A DNA stretch of 64,000 bases from JAVVHE01 sp038238915 (lineage in GTDB: Bacteria > Pseudomonadota > Alphaproteobacteria > Sphingomonadales > Sphingomonadaceae), in assembly GCA_038238915.1 (NCBI GenBank), contig JBBSFH010000011.1:54060-118059 (forward strand), given 5' to 3'. Position numbers and translations under genes: made by a program. The notes beneath the pieces are model-generated. The model searched no databases. It saw only the letters and a program-made list of their open reading frames with translations, and was not told where the DNA came from. This document shows positions 34,872-42,981 of the stretch, one piece after another; within the stretch, counting starts at the first letter, position 1; every line of letters begins with the position of its first letter.

Positions 34872-36251
34872 ATGCGCGACATTTTCATATTTCTGTGTCT
34901 GATCGGCATGGCCTCGGCGGCGCTGTGGAAGCCATGGCTGATGACATTCACGTATCTGTACACCGATCTGATCCAGCCGCAGCGGCTTAGCTACTATCTG
35001 TTCCGCGGCGTGCCGCTCAGCCTGATCATCGCCATCGCAGCCGTGCTGTTCTTCATCGCGGATCGCAAGAAGAACCTGCGGATCAACATCGTCCAGGTGC
35101 TGTTCGTGCTGTTCGTGCTGTGGTTCACCTTCACGACCAGCCGCGCGCTCATCCCCGATGCGCGCGCATGGTTCAAATGGGACGCAGCCTGGAAGGCGGT
35201 GATCTTCGGCGGCGTCTTCCTGCCGATGGTGCTCTCGACCCGACGCCGCATCGAGGCGGCGGTGCTCTTGACCGTCCTGTGCGTCGCACTTGTTTCGACG
35301 AGCGGTGCGATGAAGACGTTATCGGGGGGAGGTGGCTACAAAGAACTGAAAATGATCGTCGACGTAAACAAAGGGCTCTACGAAAGCAGCACGATCGGTG
35401 CAGTTTCGGTCGCGATCATTCCTTTGATGCTCTATCTGTTCAATCACAGCCCGCTGGTCGGCAAGAACATCTGGACGCGGATCGCTTTGGTCGGCCTGAT
35501 CGCATCTTCACTGTTGATAGTCGTCGGAACCGAGGCTCGTACCGGTCTGGTTTGCCTGGTGGCAATGGTACTCATGTATTTCGTGCGCTCGCGCAGCAAG
35601 GCGCTGTTCGCCGTGGGCATCGTGGTTGCAACCGCGATCGCAATCCCGGTCCTGCCGCAAAGCTTTAAGGATCGGATGCTCACCATCGCGGCACCCGACG
35701 AGGAAATCTCGGCCGCGACGCGGACCAACGTCTGGCACTGGACGCTCAACTTCGTGAAAGATCATCCGTTCGGTGGTGGTTTCGAGGTCAACCGGATCAC
35801 GCATTTCGAATTCCAGCTGCCAGTGAGGGGCCCTGACGGAACGGTCTTGCGCGAAAGGACGGTCGTGGAGAAGGCGCGCGCGTTCCACAGTTCCTATTTC
35901 GAAGTCCTAGCCGAGCATGGTTGGATTGGTCTCGCGCTGTATGTTTCCTTTCTTGGCGGAACGCTGATCCAGCTCGGCGCGATGATGCGGCGCACCGCCA
36001 GGGATCCACCCGAGGAGCGCTGGCGTTACGATCTGGCGCAGGCGCTGTTCCGCGCGACCATGATCTATGCGGTGGGCGGCGTGTTCGTGGGGCTCGCCAC
36101 GCAGACCACGCTTTACATGCTGCTGGCGATGGGACTGGCGACGATGCAGACCGACGCCACGCGGCGCGAGGCGCTCGCACGCGCGGCGCGGCCGGCTTGG
36201 CGTCGTCCTTCGGCGCTCGGTACGCCTGCGGGTCTTGCGGTCGGCACCTGA
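34872..36251 (+). CDS. O-antigen-ligase/Wzy-like polymerase, exosortase A system-associated
   Basis: The 459-aa protein opens MRDIFIFLCLIGMASAALWK, matching the putative O-glycosylation ligase family tied to exosortase A (TIGR03097 as I recall it). It has about ten membrane helices and a long periplasmic loop (after AATRTNVWHWTLNFVKDHPF) with the ligase-like GGGFEVNR. AFHSSYFEVLAEHGWIGLAL is the conserved stretch in Wzy/WaaL proteins. The predicted role is polymerising or ligating sugar chains at the periplasmic face. It is followed by a strong hairpin. Confidence 0.88.
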   Translation: MRDIFIFLCLIGMASAALWKPWLMTFTYLYTDLIQPQRLSYYLFRGVPLSLIIAIAAVLFFIADRKKNLRINIVQVLFVLFVLWFTFTTSRALIPDARAWFKWDAAWKAVIFGGVFLPMVLSTRRRIEAAVLLTVLCVALVSTSGAMKTLSGGGGYKELKMIVDVNKGLYESSTIGAVSVAIIPLMLYLFNHSPLVGKNIWTRIALVGLIASSLLIVVGTEARTGLVCLVAMVLMYFVRSRSKALFAVGIVVATAIAIPVLPQSFKDRMLTIAAPDEEISAATRTNVWHWTLNFVKDHPFGGGFEVNRITHFEFQLPVRGPDGTVLRERTVVEKARAFHSSYFEVLAEHGWIGLALYVSFLGGTLIQLGAMMRRTARDPPEERWRYDLAQALFRATMIYAVGGVFVGLATQTTLYMLLAMGLATMQTDATRREALARAARPAWRRPSALGTPAGLAVGT

Positions 36252-36266
36252 GCATCGGCGTCAGCA

Positions 36267-36291
36267 CCCGCGCGGCCAAATGCCGCGCGGG
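36267..36291 (+). terminator. Terminator-like hairpin after the ligase gene
   Basis: CCCGCGCGGC (36267-36276) and GCCGCGCGGG (36282-36291) are perfectly complementary over 10 bp with the 5-nt loop CAAAT. It begins 16 bp after the ligase stop. The following GCGGGTTTCC has only three T residues, so termination may be incomplete. Confidence 0.55.
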
Positions 36292-36332
36292 CGGGTTTCC
36301 GGTGTTGATGTCGGCAAGGAATAGGTGAAGCA

Positions 36333-37562
36333 ATGGCCAGCGGCAGTGCGAGCACGCACGTTGCGAAACTGGGCGAGGGGGCACGCGATCTCGTCGAAGC
36401 CGCGCTGTGGTGGCTGACACACGAGACCGCGACCGCATTGATCGCGCTCGGCGTGGCGGTGGCGATCTTCTTGGCGCTTTCGGCCGCGCGGCGGGTGTTT
36501 GCGCCCAAGACGACCCCGCTCATCCCGCTTCGACAGCCGTTGACGCTCACCGCGACCGCCCGGCGCGTTGCCGGCCGGACCAAGGATTATTTCCTTGGCA
36601 CGCTCAGCCTCGAACTCGTCGCCACGTACATCGGCGCGCCCGAGCTGCTCCAGCGCGCCTTCACCTTCGCCTTCACTATCGCGGCGACCCTGCAGGGGGC
36701 GGTCTGGCTGCGGGAATTGACGCTGGCGCTGATCGAACGCCGGGCCGCGCGCCGCGAGGATGCGAGCCAGTTTGCTTCCGCGCTCGGCATTGTGCGGATC
36801 ATGGTTACCGTCGTCATATGGGTAATCGCGTTCATCCTGATCCTCGATAATCTGGGGGTGAACGTGACCGGCCTCGTCGCTGGGCTGGGCGTGGGCGGCA
36901 TCGCGATCGGGCTAGCGGCGCAGGGGATCTTCTCGGACCTGTTTGCTGCGCTCTCTATCATTTTCGACCGGCCCTTCGCGGTGGGCGACAACATCAACTT
37001 TGGCGAGACGTGGGGCTGGGTCGAAGCGGTCGGCCTCAAGACCACGCGCATCCGCAGCCTGACGGGCGAGCAGATCGTCATTTCGAACACCAATCTGCTC
37101 GGCAAGGAACTGCGCAACTTCGCGCGGCTGGAGCGGCGACGCGTGACGATCAAGGTCGGCGTCGTGTATCAGATCACCGCCGCGCAGGCGGAGGCGATCC
37201 CGCACATGTTCCGCGAAATCGTCGAAGGTGATGCCAAGTGCAAGCTGGTTCGGGCGGGATTGACCGGCTTTGGCGCATCAAGCCTCGATTACGAACTGCA
37301 ATTCGATGTGACCACGTCCAGCTATGACGAGATGTACGAGGAGCGGCATCGGATCATGCTTCAAATCCTTAAACGCTTCGGCGCCGAGAAGATCGATTTC
37401 GCCTATCCCACCACGGTCCTCTTCACCGCCGCACCCGATGGCCGCGCCATCGATCCGCGCGAAACCGCGATCGTTTCCACACCCGAGCTCGACAGTGCGG
37501 CCCCCGCGACGCCTTCGACCGTTCGCAGCCGGGCCGCGCGTGTGATACGCGGAGCCAAATAA
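36333..37562 (+). CDS. Small-conductance mechanosensitive channel (MscS family)
   Basis: The 409-aa protein has four or five N-terminal helices. The MscS pore helix and beta domain follow: GLVAGLGVGGIAIGLAAQGI, then DLFAALSIIFDRPFAVGDNI, and the nucleotide-independent channel loop TTRIRSLTGEQIVISNTNLL. It opens on membrane tension and releases solutes during osmotic downshock. The N-terminal extension is longer than in E. coli MscS. It lies 16 bp upstream of the acyl-CoA dehydrogenase gene; I see no functional link. Confidence 0.92.
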   Translation: MASGSASTHVAKLGEGARDLVEAALWWLTHETATALIALGVAVAIFLALSAARRVFAPKTTPLIPLRQPLTLTATARRVAGRTKDYFLGTLSLELVATYIGAPELLQRAFTFAFTIAATLQGAVWLRELTLALIERRAARREDASQFASALGIVRIMVTVVIWVIAFILILDNLGVNVTGLVAGLGVGGIAIGLAAQGIFSDLFAALSIIFDRPFAVGDNINFGETWGWVEAVGLKTTRIRSLTGEQIVISNTNLLGKELRNFARLERRRVTIKVGVVYQITAAQAEAIPHMFREIVEGDAKCKLVRAGLTGFGASSLDYELQFDVTTSSYDEMYEERHRIMLQILKRFGAEKIDFAYPTTVLFTAAPDGRAIDPRETAIVSTPELDSAAPATPSTVRSRAARVIRGAK

Positions 37563-37578
37563 CCCGAAAGGCCCGTCC

Positions 37579-38772
37579 ATGGCATCGCTCGCCCAACCTG
37601 CTCCCGCAAAGACGTTCCGCTGGGAGGATCCGCTCGATCTCGATGCGCGCCTCACCGAAGAGGAGCGCATGGTCCGCGACTCTGCGCGCGGCTACGCGCA
37701 GGAGAAGTTGTTGCCGCGCGTGGTCAAGGCCTTCGCCGACGAGACGTTCGATCCTGCGATCATGCGCGAAATGGGCGAGATGGGTTTTCTGGGAGCGACG
37801 CTGCCCGAGACTTACGGCTGCGCGAACGTGAGCCATGTCGCCTACGGCCTGATCTCCAAGGAGATCGAGATGGTCGATAGCGGCTACCGCTCGGCGATGT
37901 CCGTGCAATCGAGCCTTTCGATGTACCCCATCTTCGCGTTCGGCTCCGAGGAGCAGCGCCGCCGCTTCCTCCCCGGCTTGGCGAGGGGCGAACTCATCGG
38001 CTGCTTCGGTCTGACCGAGGCTGATGGCGGCAGCGATCCCGCCTCGATGCGCACGCGCGCGGACAAGGTGGATGGCGGCTACCGGCTGAACGGCGGCAAA
38101 TACTGGATCAGCAATTCGCCGATCTGCCATCTGGCGATCGTGTGGGCCAAGCTCGATGGCGATATCCGCGGCTTCATCGTCGAGCGTGGTGATCCCGGCT
38201 TCACCACCACCAAGATCGAGGGCAAGCTCTCGCTGCGCGCGTCGATCACCGGCGACATCGGCCTGAACGACGTGTTCGTCCCCGAGGCCAATATCCTGCC
38301 CAACGTGCGCGGCCTGAAGGGGCCGTTCTCCTGCCTGAACAAGGCGCGCTTTGGCATTTCATGGGGGGTGATGGGTTCGGCGACCTTCTGCTTCCATGCG
38401 GCGAAGGAATATGTCGCCTCGCGCACATTGTTCGGACGCCCGCTGTCGGCGCGCCAGCTTGTCCAGAAGAAGCTCGCCGACATGATGACCGATATCGCGC
38501 TTGGGATGGAGGGCGCGCTCGCGCTCGGCCGCAGGCTGGATGAGGGCGACTGGGTGCCCGAAGCCATCAGCATGATGAAGCGACGTAATTGCGGCGTCGC
38601 GCTCGGCATTGCGCGCGAATCGCGCGACATGCACGGTGGCGCGGGCATCACCGGCGAAATGCACGTGATGCGCCACGCCATGAACCTGGAAACGGTCAAC
38701 ACCTATGAGGGCGCGCACGATGTGCACGCGCTGATTTTGGGGCGGGCGATCACGGGCGAGAACGCATTCTAG
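37579..38772 (+). CDS. gcdH: Glutaryl-CoA dehydrogenase (acyl-CoA dehydrogenase family)
   Basis: The predicted enzyme oxidises and decarboxylates glutaryl-CoA to crotonyl-CoA in lysine/tryptophan breakdown, with FAD. The 397-aa sequence shows GYRSAMSVQSSL, the family motif CFGLTEADGGSDPASMRTRA and the C-terminal NTYEGAHDVHALILGRAITG, where Glu377 is the expected catalytic base. The opening FRWEDPLDLDARLTEEERMV is also typical of the glutaryl-CoA branch. Length matches. The next gene begins 9 bp later. Confidence 0.93.
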   Translation: MASLAQPAPAKTFRWEDPLDLDARLTEEERMVRDSARGYAQEKLLPRVVKAFADETFDPAIMREMGEMGFLGATLPETYGCANVSHVAYGLISKEIEMVDSGYRSAMSVQSSLSMYPIFAFGSEEQRRRFLPGLARGELIGCFGLTEADGGSDPASMRTRADKVDGGYRLNGGKYWISNSPICHLAIVWAKLDGDIRGFIVERGDPGFTTTKIEGKLSLRASITGDIGLNDVFVPEANILPNVRGLKGPFSCLNKARFGISWGVMGSATFCFHAAKEYVASRTLFGRPLSARQLVQKKLADMMTDIALGMEGALALGRRLDEGDWVPEAISMMKRRNCGVALGIARESRDMHGGAGITGEMHVMRHAMNLETVNTYEGAHDVHALILGRAITGENAF

Positions 38773-38780
38773 CGCGCGGG

Positions 38781-39539
38781 GTGGACGCGGTTACGCCCGC
38801 GCAAGCCCGGGCGCTGATCGAATGGTGGATCGCGGCGGGCGTGGACGCGCCGGTGGGCGATGCGGCCGCGAGTTGGCTCGCCCTCCGATCGTCGGCGCGG
38901 CCTGCCGATCGCGCTGCCGAGCCGCCAGGATTGCGCCCGGAACGCCCTGTGGAACCCGTGGCAGGCGTTGAGTCGCGGGAAGCCTCCCTCTCCGCCAGCG
39001 CCGCCACGATCGCCGCGCGTGCCGCCACTACGCCGCTCGCGCTGCAGCAGGCTGCGCGCGCGGTCGCGGGGCCGGGTGCACTGCTGTTCGATGGGGCGAC
39101 GGATGCGCCGATCGTCTTCGTCACGGACGCCCCGACGTTCGAGGATGAGCGCGCGGGCGGGCTGTTGGGCGGCGACGCGGGCCGTCTGCTCGATCGGATG
39201 CTCGCAGCGATCGCGCTCGATCGCGGTCATGCGTTGCTCGCAGCGACGGTGCCGCGTCCCGGCGGAGAGCAAGGCGAGATCGGCTTCCTGCACCGGCTGA
39301 TCGCGCTCGTGCAGCCGCGAGTCCTGGTCACTCTGGGCAGTGTGGCCACGGTTCGGCTTACCGGGGCAACGCGCGGCCTCAATCGGCTTCGCGGGCAATG
39401 GCTTCCCACGACGATCGATGGTGTGGATTATCCGGTGCTCCCGACTTTCCATCCCGCGCATCTTTTGGCCAACCCCGCGCACAAGGCGCTCGCCTGGGCC
39501 GATCTGCGCGCGGTGCGTTCCCGGCTCGACGCGCTGTGA
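38781..39539 (+). CDS. Uracil-DNA glycosylase superfamily protein without Fe-S cysteines
   Basis: The 252-aa product starts at a GTG (38781). The C-terminal half resembles family 4 uracil-DNA glycosylases: FEDERAGGLLGGDAGRLLDR, PRVLVTLGSVA and TFHPAHLLANPAHKALAWAD, which is the HP..LL.NP..K motif. The whole protein contains no cysteine, so the 4Fe-4S cluster of family 4 cannot form. The N-terminal 90 residues are Ala/Pro-rich and poorly conserved-looking. Base-excision activity is thus uncertain. Its stop overlaps the lytic transglycosylase start (GTGA). Confidence 0.75.
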   Translation: MDAVTPAQARALIEWWIAAGVDAPVGDAAASWLALRSSARPADRAAEPPGLRPERPVEPVAGVESREASLSASAATIAARAATTPLALQQAARAVAGPGALLFDGATDAPIVFVTDAPTFEDERAGGLLGGDAGRLLDRMLAAIALDRGHALLAATVPRPGGEQGEIGFLHRLIALVQPRVLVTLGSVATVRLTGATRGLNRLRGQWLPTTIDGVDYPVLPTFHPAHLLANPAHKALAWADLRAVRSRLDAL

Positions 39540-41257
39540 GGGCTTGGTTCGCGTTGCTGCTCTTCGCCGTGGCGCTGCCTGCGGTTGCTGCGCCTGCTGC
39601 TGCGCCACGGACTCTCAGCGCCATCCACCGGGATATGCCCGTGCAGATCGCTCCGGCGCAGCGCGCGGCTTGGCGTGGGGTGTTCGCAGCGCTTCGCGGC
39701 GGACATTTCGATGGCGCGTCCGCGGCGCTCGCGCGGCTGCCCCAGACACCGCTGACCGCCTACGCGCAGGCCGAACTGCTGCTGGCGCGCGGCACCGCAC
39801 CCGGCGTGAGCGATGCGTCCGCCTTTGTCGTGGCGAATGCCAATCTGCCGCAGGCACCGCACCTCGCGGAGAAGTTCGGCCTTGCGCTGATCGATGCGCT
39901 ACCGCACGCGATCGAACTTTATCCGACCGGCAGCAGCCGCGCCGCCGTTCGATCGCGCGCGCGCGGCGATGCGCTCGAAGCGGCGGTGAAGCCGCTGATC
40001 GGCGCGGAGCGTGCCGTGGAAGCCGAAGGGGCGTGGCAGCGCCTGTCGCGCGGGGTCGATGCGGAAGATCGCGCCGAATGGGCGCAGAAGATCGCCTGGA
40101 GCTATTACCGGGCGGGTGACGATGCAGGCGCGCGCCGCATGGGCGCAGCCGCGTCGACAAGCGCGGGAATGCATGGGGTTACGGGTGCGTGGATCGCGGG
40201 GCTTGCGGCGTGGCGCGCGGACGATTGCGCGGGGGCGGCGGGCTATTTCGATGCGGTGGTGGCGAAAGCCCCGGGCGACGATCTGTCGGCGGCAGGTGCC
40301 TATTGGGCCTCGCGCGCGCACTTCGCCTGCGAGCGGCCGGATCTTGCGACCGCGCGTCTGCAGACGGCAAGCGCGTATAACCAGAGTTTCTACGGTCTGC
40401 TCGCGCGACGCGCGCTGGGGCTGGCGTCGGGCCTCGACTGGAGCGAGCCCGATTTCATCAAGGCGGACTGGAACCATCTGGAAAGCCATCCGGGCGCACG
40501 GCGTGCGGTCGCACTGGTGGAAATCGGGCAACTCGGGTTGGCCGACCGTGAACTGCGCTGGCTTGCTGGGACGGCGGAACCCACCGATTATGCCGCGATC
40601 CTGCGCCTCGCCGCGCGGCTGAGCCTTCCCGCGACGCAGCTCTGGCTATCGGGCCGCTCGCCGACCGGGGCTGCGACCGCGCTTTCCGCCAAATTCCCCG
40701 CACCCGACTGGACGCCCCCGCGCGGCTGGCGGGTGGATCAGGCGCTCGTCTATGCGCACGCGCTCCAGGAATCCCGCTTTGCAACCGACGTGGTCAGCCG
40801 CGCGGGCGCGCGCGGTGTGATGCAGATGATGCCCGCGACCGCTTCGAAGGTTGCCCGGGATATGGGCGTCGGTGGCGAACTGCGTGATCCGGCGTTCAAC
40901 ATCGAGTGCGGACAGACCTATCTGGAGGAACTGCGCGACACGTCGTACACGGCGGGACTGCTGCCCAAGGTGATTGCGGCCTACAACGCAGGTCCGGGCT
41001 CCGTGCAGAAGTGGAACATCAGCGTGCGCGACAATGGCGATCCGCTATTGTTCATCGAATCTATCCCATTCCACGAAACGCGCGCCTATGTTCAGGTGGT
41101 GCTGCGCAATTACTGGATGTATGAACTGCGCGACGGCCGTACGCCCGCGAGTATTGACGCGCTGGCGGCCGGGATGTGGCCGAGGTTCCCCGGGATGCCC
41201 GGCGCGCTGGCGGTGCGGATCGAGCGCAGCGGCACGGTGATGGCCGCGCGGCCTTAA
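39536..41257 (+). CDS. slt: Lytic murein transglycosylase (Slt70-like)
   Basis: The enzyme cleaves peptidoglycan strands in the periplasm. The GTG at 39536 gives a 573-aa preprotein with a signal peptide (VRAWFALLLFAVALPAVAA). A long helical repeat region (residues about 60-420) resembles the Slt70 U-shaped domain. The C-terminal SLT catalytic domain carries HALQESRFATDVVSRAGARG, with catalytic Glu, VMQMMPATA and VIAAYNAGPGSVQKWN. It is translationally coupled to the upstream glycosylase-like gene. Confidence 0.93.
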   Translation: MRAWFALLLFAVALPAVAAPAAAPRTLSAIHRDMPVQIAPAQRAAWRGVFAALRGGHFDGASAALARLPQTPLTAYAQAELLLARGTAPGVSDASAFVVANANLPQAPHLAEKFGLALIDALPHAIELYPTGSSRAAVRSRARGDALEAAVKPLIGAERAVEAEGAWQRLSRGVDAEDRAEWAQKIAWSYYRAGDDAGARRMGAAASTSAGMHGVTGAWIAGLAAWRADDCAGAAGYFDAVVAKAPGDDLSAAGAYWASRAHFACERPDLATARLQTASAYNQSFYGLLARRALGLASGLDWSEPDFIKADWNHLESHPGARRAVALVEIGQLGLADRELRWLAGTAEPTDYAAILRLAARLSLPATQLWLSGRSPTGAATALSAKFPAPDWTPPRGWRVDQALVYAHALQESRFATDVVSRAGARGVMQMMPATASKVARDMGVGGELRDPAFNIECGQTYLEELRDTSYTAGLLPKVIAAYNAGPGSVQKWNISVRDNGDPLLFIESIPFHETRAYVQVVLRNYWMYELRDGRTPASIDALAAGMWPRFPGMPGALAVRIERSGTVMAARP

Positions 41258-41305
41258 CCTTCGTCCCCGCTTCCGAGCGCGAGCCGGGATCTAGGCTATT
41301 GCGTA

Positions 41306-41323
41306 TGTACAGTTTTCTGTACA
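41306..41323 (+). promoter_or_regulatory. TGTACA operator of the YefM-YoeB module
   Basis: TGTACAG-TTTT-CTGTACA is a perfect inverted repeat with two TGTACA cores, 22 bp before the antitoxin ATG. The E. coli yefM-yoeB operator is built from the same TGTACA core. A possible -10 TACAAT overlaps the right arm (41320-41325), with TTGCGT 15 bp upstream as a weak -35, so repressor binding would block RNA polymerase. Confidence 0.7.
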
Positions 41324-41345
41324 ATAGGACGGATTGGAGATTTCC

Positions 41346-41597
41346 ATGGACGTATTGACCTATTCGGATGCGCGGGCGACGCTCAAGGACGTCATGGACC
41401 GCGTGATCAACGATCGTACACACGTGGTGGTGACCCGGCAGAAGGCGGAGGCCGTTGTGATCGTCTCGCTGTCTGACTGGAACGCGATGGAGGAGACCAT
41501 GCATCTTCTCTCGAGCCCGAAGAACGCCGAGCGCCTCCGCCAATCGATCCGCCAGTTGGAAGAGAGCAAGGGAACCGAACGCGTACTCGCACGGTGA
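41346..41597 (+). CDS. yefM: Antitoxin of the YefM/Phd family
   Basis: The 83-aa protein is the antitoxin and autorepressor of a type II module. The ATG at 41346 is preceded by GGAG. The sequence MDVLTYSDARATLKDVMDRV with DRTHVVVTRQKAEAVVIVSL matches the Phd/YefM DNA-binding fold. The C-terminal helix LRQSIRQLEESKGTERV is the toxin-binding tail. It overlaps the toxin start by GTGA and lies behind a TGTACA operator. Confidence 0.95.
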   Translation: MDVLTYSDARATLKDVMDRVINDRTHVVVTRQKAEAVVIVSLSDWNAMEETMHLLSSPKNAERLRQSIRQLEESKGTERVLAR

Positions 41598-41860
41598 AGC
41601 TCGTCTTTTCGGACAATGCGTGGCAGGATTATCTCTACTGGATCGAAGCCGATCCGAAGACGCTCAAGCGTCTGAACACACTGATCGACGAGTGTCGGCG
41701 AACTCCATTTACCGGCACGGGCAAGCCCGAGCCGCTTAAGGGCGAACTCCAATGCTGGTGGTCACGCCGGGTCACGCAAAGTGACCGGCTCGTCTACCGC
41801 ATTACGGGCAAGGTGCCCAACCAGGGGATCGAGATCGCCCAATGCCGATTGCACTATTGA
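41594..41860 (+). CDS. yoeB: Toxin of the YoeB/Txe family (ribosome-dependent mRNA interferase)
   Basis: YoeB cleaves mRNA at the ribosomal A site. The 88-aa protein starts at GTG. Active-site residues by alignment to E. coli YoeB are Glu46 (GTGKPEPLKG), Arg65 (SDRLVYRI) and the C-terminal His87-Tyr88 (CRLHY). All are present, so the toxin looks intact. It has a few extra residues (GKVPNQ) before the last strand. The partner antitoxin overlaps it upstream. Confidence 0.95.
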   Translation: MKLVFSDNAWQDYLYWIEADPKTLKRLNTLIDECRRTPFTGTGKPEPLKGELQCWWSRRVTQSDRLVYRITGKVPNQGIEIAQCRLHY

Positions 41861-41899
41861 CGGCGAATTAAGCCATTGGCCCGGCGGTCGATCAGTGAC

Positions 41900-42424
41900 T
41901 TACCGCTTCGAGAACTGGAAGCTGCGGCGTGCCTTGGCGCGGCCGTACTTCTTGCGCTCCACCACGCGCGGATCGCGGGTAAGGAAGCCCGCGTGCTTGA
42001 TCGCGGGGCGTAACGCGGGCTCCTGCTTGGTCAGCGCCTGTGCGAAGCCATGGCGCACCGCACCCGCCTGGCCCGATAGACCACCGCCCTTTACAGACGC
42101 GATCACGTCATACTGACCGTCGCGCTCGGCGATGCCGAAGACCTGGTTGATGATCAGCCGCAGCGTCGGCCGTGCGAAATATTCGGCCTGGTCGCGGCCG
42201 TTGACGGTGATCTTGCCCGTGCCGGGCTTGACCCACACGCGCGCGATCGCATTCTTGCGCTTGCCGGTGGCATAGCTGCGGCCCTGCGCATCGACGATCT
42301 TCTGCCGCAGTATGCGCGGTTCGGCGGCGGCAGCATTCGCCAGCGCGCCCGTGGTCACGCCCGCGTCGGCGGCAATGCTGCCAAGATCGCTCAGCGACTG
42401 ACGGGTATCTTCGACTTCGGCCAC
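41900..42424 (-). CDS. rpsI: Ribosomal protein S9 (uS9)
   Basis: The 174-aa protein starts at GTG, sharing one base with the rplM stop (TAGTG). The conserved core runs from GRSYATGKRKNAIARVWVKP through GKITVNGRD, FGIAERDGQYDV, VKGGGLSGQAGAVRHGFAQA to the terminal KKYGRAKARRSFQFSKR, the tail that contacts P-site tRNA. The N-terminal extension before RQKIVDAQG is normal for alphaproteobacteria. Confidence 0.98.
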   Translation of the reverse strand: MAEVEDTRQSLSDLGSIAADAGVTTGALANAAAAEPRILRQKIVDAQGRSYATGKRKNAIARVWVKPGTGKITVNGRDQAEYFARPTLRLIINQVFGIAERDGQYDVIASVKGGGLSGQAGAVRHGFAQALTKQEPALRPAIKHAGFLTRDPRVVERKKYGRAKARRSFQFSKR

Positions 42425-42900
42425 TATGCCCTCGCGCTGTTCTTGGGGTTCATCGCGGCAATATCGAGCCGCTCGGGGTTCTGGCTGGCGTGATCGTGAT
42501 CGGTGCCGCCGAACACGCGCAGATTGCTCATCTGCTTGCGGCCGAGCGGGCCGCGCGGGATCATGCGCTCGACGGCCTTGACCAGCACGCGCTCGGGATG
42601 GCGACCATCCAATACCTTCTCGGCGGTGATTTCCTTGATGCCGCCGGGGAAGCCCGTGTGCTTGTAATAGATGTGCTGCTTGAGCTTGTTGCCGGTGAAC
42701 TGGACCTTGTCGGCATTGATGACGACGATGTTATCGCCGCAATCGACATGCGGGGTGAAGTTCGTCTTGTGCTTGCCGCGCAGACGATCGGCAATCAGGC
42801 TCGCCAGACGCCCGACGACGAGGCCGTCGGCGTCGATCAGCAGCCATTTCTTCTGCACCTCGGCGGGCTTGGCCGCCTTGGTGATGTGGGTCAGCAACAT
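42424..42900 (-). CDS. rplM: Ribosomal protein L13 (uL13)
   Basis: The 158-aa protein begins at 42900 (MLLTHITKAAKPAEVQKKWL); the longer frame upstream is not needed. Conserved parts are VGRLASLIADRLRGKHKTNF, CGDNIVVINADKVQFTGNKL, YYKHTGFPGG and AVERMIPRGPLGRKQMSNLRV. It precedes rpsI, the usual bacterial order, with a one-base overlap. Confidence 0.98.
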   Translation of the reverse strand: MLLTHITKAAKPAEVQKKWLLIDADGLVVGRLASLIADRLRGKHKTNFTPHVDCGDNIVVINADKVQFTGNKLKQHIYYKHTGFPGGIKEITAEKVLDGRHPERVLVKAVERMIPRGPLGRKQMSNLRVFGGTDHDHASQNPERLDIAAMNPKNSARA

Positions 42901-42981
42901 GGTTTCAGGTCCAACGGGCAAGAGCCGCCGCGCCGGGGGCGGGCGGGAAAGCGCGCTCTATGACGTTTTGGGCCGTGCGCG

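Noticed and set aside
41346..41860. The toxin-antitoxin pair as part of a larger mobile element
   Set aside because: No recombinase, repeats or composition change is visible on either side; the flanks are a lytic transglycosylase and ribosomal protein genes.
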